A stretch of DNA of 5,823 nt, taken from DATLGD01 sp035540755 (GTDB lineage: Bacteria; Actinomycetota; Actinomycetes; Mycobacteriales; SCTD01). A program made the translations under genes and the position numbers. Each line of letters begins with the position of its first letter. Position 1 is the stretch's first letter. This document shows positions 1 through 5,660 of the stretch, one piece after another. The notes beneath the pieces were generated by a model, which ran no database searches, was not told the origin of the DNA, and saw nothing but the letters and a program-made list of their open reading frames with translations. Location: contig DATLGD010000183.1 of the NCBI GenBank assembly GCA_035540755.1, positions 1-5,823 of the forward strand, given 5' to 3'.

Positions 1-901
1 GCCCGCGCAGCGCGAACGGGCCGAAGACGAACACCGGCCGACGCGGGTCGCGGACCAGGCGCAGGAGCACGAGCGGACCCAGCACTGCGCCCACGCCGAT
101 CGCTGCCAGCAGCGTGCCGTAGCCACGACCGTCGACCTGCAACTGCTCGCGCGCGTAGACCACCAGCAGCGCGCTGGTCGCGCCGGCCGACAGAGCCGCC
201 AGCAGCTGGGCGACGGCCAGGGCACGCAGGAGTCGGTCGGCGACCAGGACGCGGGCGCCCTCGAGGGCGTCGTGCACCAGCGTGCGCCGCTGCAGCGGTG
301 CCGGCTCGGCCACGACATGGAGGCCGCGCAGGAGCAGCGCGCTCACCACGAACGACGCCGCGTTGAGCGCGAAGCCCCAGCCGAAGCCGGCCGTCACGAC
401 GACCAGCCCCGCCAGTGGTGCCAGCGCGATCTGGGACAGCACGGCGGCCGTCCAGATGCCGCTGTTGGCCGCGACCAGGTGGTCCCTGCGCACTAGCGCC
501 GGCAGCACCGAGCCTGCCGCGGGGTTGAAGAACACCGTGCCCGCCGAGGTGCCCGCGGCGACCACGAACACCAGCAGCAGGCTGTCCTGCGTGACCACCA
601 GCAGCGCGACCAGCGCGGCACGGCCGAGATCGGCGGCGACCATCACCCGCACGCGCGGCAGCCGGTCGATCAACGCTCCCGCGAAGGGCGCCAGCAGCAG
701 GATCGGCAGGATCTCGGCAGCGACCACGGCCGTGACGCCCAGGCCCGATCCGGTCAGCTCGTACACGAGCAGCGCCAGGGTGACGGTGCTGATGACGTCG
801 CCCCACTGCGACACGGTGCGGGCCGCCCACAGCCGCCGGAAGGCCGGCTCCTGGAACGGGTCGCGCAGCCGCGCGGTGCGCGGCCGGTCGTCGCCGGTCA
901 T
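1..901 (-). CDS. MFS transporter, EntS/MFS_3-like, C-terminus cut by window edge
   Basis: About 300 residues are visible, reading from an ATG at 901 down to the window edge with no stop, so the C-terminal third is missing. The protein is a chain of hydrophobic helices typical of the major facilitator superfamily, probably a proton-driven exporter in the plasma membrane. After a short cytoplasmic N-terminus (FRRLWAARTVSQWGD, residues 21-35), roughly nine membrane segments can be seen. A motif-A loop, GALIDRLPRVRVM (residues 75-87), lies between helices 2 and 3. A hydrophilic central loop (about 197-225) separates the two halves. The family resembles the enterobactin-exporter/MFS_3 group; the substrate cannot be deduced. 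The gene begins 19 bp after the stop of the CooC-like gene on the same strand, so the two are probably cotranscribed. Only a poor GAGGG element sits just before the ATG, so the start is likely but not certain. Confidence 0.85.
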   Translation of the reverse strand, partial: MTGDDRPRTARLRDPFQEPAFRRLWAARTVSQWGDVISTVTLALLVYELTGSGLGVTAVVAAEILPILLLAPFAGALIDRLPRVRVMVAADLGRAALVALLVVTQDSLLLVFVVAAGTSAGTVFFNPAAGSVLPALVRRDHLVAANSGIWTAAVLSQIALAPLAGLVVVTAGFGWGFALNAASFVVSALLLRGLHVVAEPAPLQRRTLVHDALEGARVLVADRLLRALAVAQLLAALSAGATSALLVVYAREQLQVDGRGYGTLLAAIGVGAVLGPLVLLRLVRDPRRPVFVFGPFALRG

Positions 902-920
902 GCCCTCGCCAGAGCTTGGG

Positions 921-1706
921 TCACGCCCGACGCCGCTCCGCGTCGTCCAGGACCGCGAGCACGTCGTCCAGCGCGTCCTGCACGGCCGGGGCGACGGGCA
1001 GCGCGCCGACGGCGCCGGCCTGGTCGGCCGCGGCGACGTCAGCGTCGTACGGCAGCACTCCGGCCAGCTCGATGCCCTCGGCCGCCAGCGCGTCCCGGAA
1101 GAAGTCCGCGTCCTGCGGCGTGCGCGCCTTGTTGCCCACCGCGACGACCTGGGGGATCCCCAGCTCGGCCGCCAGCGCCGACGTGCGCGCCGCGGTGAGC
1201 ACCGACTTGCGGGTCGGCTCGCAGACCACCACGAGCAGGTCGGCGTGCGCCAGGGTGCCGCCGGAGCGGCTGAGGTGCTCGAGGCCGGCCTCCATGTCGA
1301 CCAGGACGAGGTCGACGTCGTCGAGCGCGTCCGAGAGCAGGCTGCGCACCGTGGCGTGCCCACCGCAGGTGCAGCCGGCGCCGGCTGCCGCGACCTTGAT
1401 GGCCGACAGCAGCGTCGGACCGGCCGGCGTGGGTCGGCCGTACTGGGCGAGCAGGTCGGCGGCAGCCGTCGTCCCGCCGGAGCCGACCACGACCGACCGC
1501 GGCAGGACCGGGACCGCCTCGGTCTCCGGCAGCGAGAGCCCGAGCGACAGCCCGAGGTTGGGGTTGGAGTCGGTGTCGATGGCGACGACGTGGCGACCGC
1601 GGTCGGCGTAGGCCCGGGCCAGCAGACCGGAGACGGTCGTCTTGCCGACGCCCCCCTTGCCGACGACGCCGAGCTTGAGCTGCAGCTGCCTCGAGACAGT
1701 GGTCAT
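921..1706 (-). CDS. CooC-like nickel-binding P-loop ATPase (MinD/NifH-type maturation factor)
   Basis: This 261-residue cytoplasmic ATPase belongs to the SIMIBI/MinD class. A deviant Walker A motif, GKGGVGKTT, lies at residues 16-24, with the signature lysine K17 and the Walker A lysine K22. A switch region, DTDSNPNLG, follows at 44-52. A Walker B-type segment, VDLVLVDMEAGLEHLSR (131-147), carries the MEAGLEHL signature of CooC proteins. A Cys-Thr-Cys motif at 112-114 matches the CXC motif by which CooC dimers bind nickel. Known CooC proteins use ATP hydrolysis to help insert Ni into CO dehydrogenase; related ATPases serve other Ni or Fe-S enzymes. Translation is taken from the ATG at 1706, because AGGGAGG lies 7 bases upstream of it; an in-frame ATG 13 codons earlier lacks such a site. 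The gene is divergent from the small membrane protein genes and is followed by the MFS gene. With a hydrogenase protease nearby, hydrogenase nickel loading is a reasonable but inferred role. Confidence 0.9.
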   Translation of the reverse strand: MTTVSRQLQLKLGVVGKGGVGKTTVSGLLARAYADRGRHVVAIDTDSNPNLGLSLGLSLPETEAVPVLPRSVVVGSGGTTAAADLLAQYGRPTPAGPTLLSAIKVAAAGAGCTCGGHATVRSLLSDALDDVDLVLVDMEAGLEHLSRSGGTLAHADLLVVVCEPTRKSVLTAARTSALAAELGIPQVVAVGNKARTPQDADFFRDALAAEGIELAGVLPYDADVAAADQAGAVGALPVAPAVQDALDDVLAVLDDAERRRA

Positions 1707-1801
1707 GCGAAGGCCTCCCTGACGGACGGTACTGGCGCGAATCACCTACCGGGGGCACACTGCCAGCATCACGCCGCACCGTCGAACGGCAGGAGCAGCG
1801 C
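1707..1801. promoter_or_regulatory. Divergent intergenic spacer, probable bidirectional promoter region
   Basis: This 95-bp spacer separates the start codons of the minus-strand CooC/MFS unit and the plus-strand membrane-protein/DUF1059/NifU unit. It is the only sizeable non-coding gap in the window and must carry promoters for one or both. No convincing -10/-35 pair can be read by eye. A short inverted repeat, CCGT-CGA-ACGG (1779-1789), lies directly before the AGGAG ribosome binding site (1791-1795) of the plus-strand gene. A second weak pair, CTGGC (1732-1736) and GCCAG (1762-1766), is close to what chance would give at this base composition. Confidence 0.5.
1714..1720 (-). promoter_or_regulatory. 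Strong ribosome binding site of the CooC-like gene
   Basis: On the minus strand the bases read AGGGAGG, 7 bases before the ATG at 1706. It is the best Shine-Dalgarno match near the gene, and it decides the start in favour of 1706 over the in-frame ATG at 1745. Confidence 0.8.
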
Positions 1802-2062
1802 ATGGTCGTCCTGTGGGTCATGAGTGCGATCGCTCTGCTCGTCGTCGCGCCGCTGGTGGTGGCGCTGGCCAGCTACGTCATCCGGGCGGCTCTGGAGTGC
1901 GCGCGGTACGCCGACGACATCCTCGAGCACGGGGTCGGCATCACCGCGGCCGTCGAACCGGTGCCCGCGCTGCTCACCACCCGAGAGCTGACGGCCGAGG
2001 TCACCGAGAACGCCGTCGCCTACGTCGGCGCGCTGCGCCGGCTGGTCGCCACGAAGTCCTGA
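1802..2062 (+). CDS. Small single-pass membrane protein, paralogue A
   Basis: This 86-residue protein matches no family I can name. A single hydrophobic helix spans about residues 4-27 (MVVLWVMSAIALLVV at the start). A mainly helical soluble tail of about 55 residues follows, with mixed charge and the motif VEPV at 51-54. A perfect AGGAG lies 6 bases before the ATG. Ten bases after its stop comes a second small membrane protein of nearly the same size and plan, with VEPV at exactly the same residue numbers, so the two look like products of a tandem duplication. The amphipathic tail could pair with that of its neighbour. The gene is first in the plus-strand unit that includes DUF1059 and NifU-like genes. 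A role as membrane anchor or partner for the associated redox system is only a guess. Confidence 0.8.
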   Translation: MVVLWVMSAIALLVVAPLVVALASYVIRAALECARYADDILEHGVGITAAVEPVPALLTTRELTAEVTENAVAYVGALRRLVATKS

Positions 2063-2072
2063 AGGAGCCGTC

Positions 2073-2348
2073 GTGCCCGCAGCAGGTATCGCCGCCCTCG
2101 TCGTCACCGGCGTGCTCGTCGCCGCCCTGGCCTTCTACCTGCTCTGGGTGGTCGTGATCCTGCGCCGGCTCACCGACACGCTGGGCAAGGTGGTGTTCGG
2201 CGTCGCCGCCATCGCCCACCGGGTCGAGCCGGTCGAAGCCGTCGTGGGCGAGATCAACGGCGACCTCGTCGCGGTGGCCGACGCGCTCGAGCAGCTGGCC
2301 GACGACGTCCGCCCGCTGCGCGCCCCCGAAGCGTCACGAGCGTCCTGA
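2073..2348 (+). CDS. Small single-pass membrane protein, paralogue B
   Basis: This 91-residue protein of unknown function starts at a GTG, preceded by AAGGAG (2062-2067) with a 5-base spacer. That site begins in the last base of the upstream gene's stop codon, which suggests coupled translation. A single membrane helix covers about residues 5-30 (ALVVTGVLVAALAFYLLWVV). A basic RR pair follows at 31-32, suggesting a cytoplasmic tail by the positive-inside rule. The tail contains VEPV at 51-54, identical in position to paralogue A, then a heptad-like acidic helix (LVAVADALEQLADDV, 65-79) that could form a coiled coil. It is not an obvious Sec-cleaved protein. The pairing with paralogue A suggests a heteromeric membrane complex; nothing in the sequence shows a cofactor site. 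Confidence 0.82.
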   Translation: MPAAGIAALVVTGVLVAALAFYLLWVVVILRRLTDTLGKVVFGVAAIAHRVEPVEAVVGEINGDLVAVADALEQLADDVRPLRAPEASRAS

Positions 2349-2374
2349 CCGCCCCCTTCTGCGAGGAGCACCGC

Positions 2375-2554
2375 ATGGCCGTCGAGTTCCGCTGCCAGGA
2401 CGTCGGAGTGGCCTGCACGAACGTGGCGAAGGCCGAGACGGCCGACGAGCTCGTCGCCGCCGTCGCCGCGCACGCCAAGGACAAGCACGGCGTCGAGCTC
2501 AACCAGACGCTCATCGACTACGCCGTCACCAAGGTCCGGCCCGCGGGTGGCTGA
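2375..2554 (+). CDS. DUF1059 family small protein
   Basis: This 59-residue cytoplasmic protein starts at an ATG with GGAG 6 bases upstream. It fits the DUF1059 pattern: Cys7 in FRCQDVGVAC, the conserved D9-x-G11, Cys14, then a helix beginning ELVAAVAAHAKDKHG with His33 and His38. The two cysteines and two histidines could in principle bind a metal, and members are often called putative small metal-binding proteins, but the biochemical role of the family is not established. Its last 8 bases overlap the start of the NifU-like gene, so the two are probably translationally coupled and made together. That suggests, without proving, a helper role in Fe-S or nickel-enzyme assembly. Confidence 0.85.
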   Translation: MAVEFRCQDVGVACTNVAKAETADELVAAVAAHAKDKHGVELNQTLIDYAVTKVRPAGG

Positions 2555-3110
2555 ACCCGCCCCGGAGCCCGTCATCGACCCGGCGCTGGAGACGCTCGGG
2601 CCGCTGCTGGACCGGCTCGAGGAGCTGCTCGCCGACGTCGAGGATCTCGACGACGGCGTCCGCGACAAGGTCTTCGAGCTGCTCGACGGCGTCGACGCGG
2701 TGCACCGCCTGGCCCTGACCCGGCTGGCCGACGCGCTGGGCGGCGGGCTGGGCCGGTTGCGCCGCGACGACGTCGCCGTCGACTGGCTGTTCCAGGCCTA
2801 CGGCGTGGGGGTGGACGACGTCGACGCCGCCTCCGCCGCGCTGGCGCCGGTGCGTCCCTACATCCACGAGCACGGTGGCGAGGTGGAGGTCCTGGGGGTC
2901 CAGCACGGCGTCGTGCGCGTGCGCCTGAGCGGCGCCTGCTCCGGCTGCACCTCTGCGGCCGAGACCCTGCGGCACGGGGTCGAGGAGGCGTTGCGCGAGG
3001 GCCTGCCAGGCTTCGTCGCGATGGACGTGGCACCCGACGACGGCGCCGCTCCTCACCCGCCGCCGACCCAGGTGCTGCTGCAGATCACGCCTCGCCCGGC
3101 GGACCTCTGA
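2547..3110 (+). CDS. NifU C-terminal domain protein with extra N-terminal helical domain
   Basis: The protein has 187 residues. A NifU-like scaffold domain covers about residues 95-162, running from VRPYIHEHGGEVEVLGV into the core VVRVRLSGACSGCTSA. Its CSGC motif (131-134) carries the two cysteines that in this family hold a [4Fe-4S] cluster in a dimer for transfer to client proteins. Ahead of it is a roughly 90-residue, leucine-rich acidic helical region (residues 15-92, including LLDRLEELLADVEDLDDGVRD) that is not part of the canonical domain. A proline-rich linker (PHPPPTQ, 169-175) and a short tail end the protein. It begins with GTG, overlapping the DUF1059 stop by 8 bases; AAGG about 12 bases upstream is a weak ribosome site. 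Next to a hydrogenase protease it most likely supplies Fe-S clusters to a hydrogenase small subunit or an electron-transfer partner, which is inference. Confidence 0.88.
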   Translation: MAEPAPEPVIDPALETLGPLLDRLEELLADVEDLDDGVRDKVFELLDGVDAVHRLALTRLADALGGGLGRLRRDDVAVDWLFQAYGVGVDDVDAASAALAPVRPYIHEHGGEVEVLGVQHGVVRVRLSGACSGCTSAAETLRHGVEEALREGLPGFVAMDVAPDDGAAPHPPPTQVLLQITPRPADL

Positions 3111-3118
3111 GGCCTCAG
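3107..3118. repeat. 12-bp perfect palindrome spanning two convergent stop codons
   Basis: CTGAGGCCTCAG reads identically on both strands. It contains the TGA of the NifU-like gene (3108-3110) and the TGA of the opposing protease gene (3115-3117), with only GGCC between them. No T-run follows on either side, so it is not a classical intrinsic terminator. Much of the symmetry is forced by two facing TGA stops with a symmetric GGCC between. Confidence 0.6.
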
Positions 3119-3612
3119 GTGGTCGCCGCGGCGTGCTCCTGCAGCAGCCGCTGGACCTCCTGCACCACCACCGGGACGGCCCGCCGCGTCGCCTCCGACA
3201 GGCCCTGCCGCGGCTCGTCGGTGTCGGTGGTCTGGACCCCCACCACCAGCGTCGTGGCCGGGAGCACCCCGAGCCCCAGCGCCACCATCAACGCCCGCTC
3301 CGGCGTGGCCAGGTGCATGTCGGCCAGCTCGTCGCGCCGCCGGTCGACCGACAGCGTGCTCACGTCCAGCACGTCCGGACGCTGGACGACGACGCTGCCA
3401 GCCGCCCGGCCCAGGTCGACGGCGTCCACCACGAGCAGCAGGTCGACCGGTGAGGCGAGCAGCTCCTGCACGAGGTGGATGCCGCCGATGCCGACCTCGA
3501 GCACCCGCGCCCCGGTCGGGAGCGGCGTCTCGGCCAGCGCCTGCGCAACCGCGGCTCCGACCCCGTCGTCGGCGCGCAGCACGTTCCCGAAGCAGGCCAC
3601 GACGGCGTCCAC
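3115..3612 (-). CDS. [NiFe]-hydrogenase maturation endopeptidase (HycI/HoxM/HybD family)
   Basis: This 165-residue cytoplasmic protease is of the usual length for the family. These enzymes recognise nickel in the precursor of the hydrogenase large subunit and remove its C-terminal tail, closing the active site. The N-terminal signature GNVLRADDGVG is at residues 9-19, with Asp16 in the position of the first metal ligand. The second ligand region is LLLVVDAVDLG (58-68, Asp63). The third is the histidine in DMHLATPERAL (98-108, His100). GVQTTDTDEPRQGLSEATRRAVP (125-147) is the typical C-terminal block. Translation starts at a GTG with no Shine-Dalgarno sequence ahead, so it may be leaderless. 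It faces the NifU-like gene tail to tail and is divergent from the TPR gene. It is the strongest evidence in the window for a [NiFe] hydrogenase locus; the target large subunit is not here. Confidence 0.92.
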   Translation of the reverse strand: MDAVVACFGNVLRADDGVGAAVAQALAETPLPTGARVLEVGIGGIHLVQELLASPVDLLLVVDAVDLGRAAGSVVVQRPDVLDVSTLSVDRRRDELADMHLATPERALMVALGLGVLPATTLVVGVQTTDTDEPRQGLSEATRRAVPVVVQEVQRLLQEHAAATT

Positions 3613-3629
3613 CGTGGAAGGGTAGAACC
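3613..3629. promoter_or_regulatory. 17-bp gap between divergent start codons, with the TPR ribosome site
   Basis: Only 17 bases separate the GTG of the minus-strand protease (3612) from the GTG of the plus-strand TPR gene (3630). GGAAGGG (3616-3622), 7 bases before the TPR GTG, is a good ribosome binding site for that gene and supports its start. The gap is too short for two promoters, so each must lie inside the other gene or act from further away. Confidence 0.65.
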
Positions 3630-4853
3630 GTGGCCCAGCCGCAGCAGGAGACGCTGGCCGATCGCCTCGGTCGTTTTCCTGCGGAGCGCTATCCCGTGCA
3701 GCACGCCACCACGCAGTTCCACCTCGGGTCGCAGCTGCTGCAGCGCGGGCACCTGGAGCCGGCGGTCGAGGCGCTCACCGTCGCCCGCGAGCTTTTCAGC
3801 AGGGTCGGCATGAGGCTCGAGGCCGCCAAATCCACGGTCATGCTCGGGGTGGCGCACCGCTCGGCAAGTCGACTCGACGACGCCGCCCGTGCCTTCACGG
3901 CCGCCGGTGAAGACCTGTCAGCGCTGCACCAGCCGGCCGAGGAGGGCGCCGCCGCCTACAACCTCGGCCTGGTGCGCCAGGACGCCGGCGACCGTGAGGC
4001 AGCTCATGCGGCATGGATGCGGGCCCGCGAGATGTTCCTGTCCGCAGGCCTGCCCGCCCGAGCGGCCGCAGCGGCGCGCGACCACGGCGCGTCGCTGCTC
4101 GCGGCCGGCGACGCTCAGGCCGCCCTGCCGCTGCTCGAGCAGGCGGCAGCGCTGGCCGAACGCGCCGGCGACGACCCCGGCACCGCTGTCGCGGCCAACG
4201 CTCTCGGCCTGGCGCACCTCGCGGCCGGCGACGCGCCGGCAGCTGTGGGGGTCCTGCGCCGGGCGCTGGCGTTCGTCCCCCGCACCACGCGGCCCGGCGA
4301 CCACGCCATGGTCAAGGCGAACCTCGCCCTCGCGCATGAGCAGGCCGGGAGCACTGCCCGGGCGCGGCTGTGCGCCGTCCAGGCGCTCGCCGTGGCCGGC
4401 GCCGCCCCACCGGTGCGGGCCCAGGCTCAGGCGCTGCTCGCGCGGCTGCCCGGGCGACCGCACGAGGACCTGCTGACGGTGCTCGACGCCGAGCCTCGCG
4501 AGGAGTGGGTGCCCCTGCTGCGCGAGGAGGCGGTCCGGGTCGCCGAGCTCCCTGCAGAGCGGGCGGTCACCGTCCGCGCCTTCCTGGACGGCGTGCTGGC
4601 GCGACCCGAGTCGGCCTACGACCTGGCGCAGGCGCTGCTCGACGTCCTGCTCGAGCTGCCGCCGAGCGCCTACACCCCGCTGGTGGCCGCGGTCGTCGAG
4701 GCCTGCGCCGATCGGCCAGAGCAGGAGCAGGAACGGCTGCGCGCCGTCGTCGGCTCGGCGATGGCGCGATTCGCCCTCCCGCAGTGGCAGCGGGTGGCCA
4801 TCGACCTCAACCGCGCGGCTGAGCGCGCCGGGCAGCCGGCTGCGTGGCGGTGA
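3630..4853 (+). CDS. TPR-repeat protein with a C-terminal helical region
   Basis: The protein has 407 residues counted from the GTG at 3630, which has GGAAGGG 7 bases upstream. Open frame continues further upstream to 3450, but that segment is antisense to the protease and arginine/proline-rich, so it is rejected. The N-terminal two thirds holds about six degenerate tetratricopeptide repeats: roughly residues 26-59, 66-99, 107-140, 146-179, 186-219 and 228-260. They are recognised by recurring patterns such as AAYNLGLVRQDAGDREAA and ANALGLAHLAAGDAPAA. Residues 275-407 form a further helical region without clear repeats. There is no signal peptide or membrane segment. TPR proteins act as docking platforms, so it may assemble maturation factors or hydrogenase subunits; partners cannot be read from the sequence. 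It is followed after 7 bp by the ligase-fold gene, almost certainly in one transcript. Confidence 0.88.
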   Translation: MAQPQQETLADRLGRFPAERYPVQHATTQFHLGSQLLQRGHLEPAVEALTVARELFSRVGMRLEAAKSTVMLGVAHRSASRLDDAARAFTAAGEDLSALHQPAEEGAAAYNLGLVRQDAGDREAAHAAWMRAREMFLSAGLPARAAAAARDHGASLLAAGDAQAALPLLEQAAALAERAGDDPGTAVAANALGLAHLAAGDAPAAVGVLRRALAFVPRTTRPGDHAMVKANLALAHEQAGSTARARLCAVQALAVAGAAPPVRAQAQALLARLPGRPHEDLLTVLDAEPREEWVPLLREEAVRVAELPAERAVTVRAFLDGVLARPESAYDLAQALLDVLLELPPSAYTPLVAAVVEACADRPEQEQERLRAVVGSAMARFALPQWQRVAIDLNRAAERAGQPAAWR

Positions 4854-4860
4854 CGCGGCG

Positions 4861-5628
4861 GTGACGTCCGACCTCGACCCCGAGCAGCTGGCGCAGGTGC
4901 TCGCCGACAGGCCCGTGCGCAGCTACCGCGCGCTGCTGTCGACCGAGCCGGTCGCGATGGCCTGGGCGAGGGAGGACGTCGCCTCCGGCGCGGTGGTCGT
5001 GGCCGACTACCAGGCGTCGCCGCGCGGCCGCGGCGGCTGGCCCTGGACGGTGCGCCCGGGCGTCGGGCTCGGGTTCACGCTCGTGGTGCGTCCCGAGCTG
5101 GAACCGGAGCGGGAGGGCTGGCCGTACGTCGCCTGCCTGCTGGGGCTGCACGACGTCCTCGGCACCACCGGCGCGGGCTTGGTGTGGCCGGACACCGTCA
5201 CCTCTGCCGCAGGACAGGTGCTGGCCCGGCTCGGCGTCCATGTCGAGCTCGGCCCGTCCCGCACCGAGTGGGCCTGCGTGACCGTGCTCGTGGAGGACGT
5301 CGTCCCGCCGCGGGCGCAGCTGCTGTCCCGGTTGCTCGGCGCGGTGGAGCAGCGGCTCGACCAGCCGGCCGAGCAGGTGCTGGCCGACTTCCGCCCGCGG
5401 TGCGTCAACCTCGGGCGGTCCCAGCGCGCCCGGCTGATCCCGCTCGGGCCGGGCGGGCCGGAAGTGGTCGGCGAGGCCGTCGACGTGCTCGCCGACGGGG
5501 CGCTGGTGCTGCTGACACCTCGTGGCTCCCGTGTGGCGGTGCCGCCCCAGAACCTCGGCCTGCTCGACGACCCGCCGGGACCGGTGCAGGCGCCGGACCG
5601 CGTTCTCGGCCAGTTCCCCACAGCCTGA
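4861..5628 (+). CDS. Divergent biotin/lipoate protein ligase-fold protein (BPL_LplA_LipB-like)
   Basis: This 255-residue protein has no DNA-binding N-terminal domain. Residues 20-80 follow the biotin-ligase plan: SYRALLSTEPVAMAWARE, then VVVADYQASPRGRGGWPW (46-62), equivalent to the ligand-binding GRGRxGxxW loop, then GVGLGFTLVVRPEL (67-80). The usual KWPND motif is replaced by VWPDT (108-112), and the downstream GRKxxGI lysine region is only TSAAGQV, so key substrate-contacting lysines appear lost. Residues 201-236 (EVVGEAVDVL through VAVPPQNLGLLD) resemble the small C-terminal beta domain of BirA-type ligases. Biotin ligases join biotin to carboxylases via biotinyl-AMP. Because of the lost residues, this protein may bind another acyl group or nucleotide, or act without catalysis. 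The GTG start lies 7 bp after the TPR stop with no good Shine-Dalgarno, so coupled translation is likely. Confidence 0.72.
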   Translation: MTSDLDPEQLAQVLADRPVRSYRALLSTEPVAMAWAREDVASGAVVVADYQASPRGRGGWPWTVRPGVGLGFTLVVRPELEPEREGWPYVACLLGLHDVLGTTGAGLVWPDTVTSAAGQVLARLGVHVELGPSRTEWACVTVLVEDVVPPRAQLLSRLLGAVEQRLDQPAEQVLADFRPRCVNLGRSQRARLIPLGPGGPEVVGEAVDVLADGALVLLTPRGSRVAVPPQNLGLLDDPPGPVQAPDRVLGQFPTA

Positions 5629-5660
5629 GCGGAAGCGCAGCCCCGTCAGCCGCGCCGGGC
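5629..5660. other. Short convergent spacer
   Basis: These 32 bases separate the stop of the ligase-fold gene from the stop of the minus-strand gene at the right edge. No hairpin followed by a T-run is visible on either strand. Confidence 0.5.

Noticed and set aside
1707..1745. Thirteen-residue longer start for the CooC-like protein
   Set aside because: The AGGGAGG ribosome site falls inside this extension at the right distance from the ATG at 1706.
1732..1766. Inverted pair CTGGC/GCCAG in the divergent spacer as an operator
   Set aside because: Five-base arms separated by 25 bases are expected by chance in such GC-rich DNA.
282..1823. Long plus-strand open frame of 513 codons opposite the MFS and CooC-like genes
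   Set aside because: Its product is arginine/serine/alanine-rich low-complexity sequence with no fold, while the minus strand encodes two recognisable proteins over the same bases. It is a by-product of GC bias.
2526..3056. Minus-strand open frame opposite the NifU-like gene
   Set aside because: It has no motif and would be antisense to the clear CSGC-containing NifU domain.
3450..3629. N-terminal extension of the TPR protein by 60 residues
   Set aside because: The extension is arginine/proline-rich and antisense to the protease N-terminus; the GTG at 3630 has a good ribosome site, so the shorter form is preferred.
5629..5660. Possible intrinsic terminator between the ligase-fold gene and the right-edge gene
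   Set aside because: The repeated GCGCAGCC/AGCCGCGC blocks are not reverse complements, and no T-run follows.
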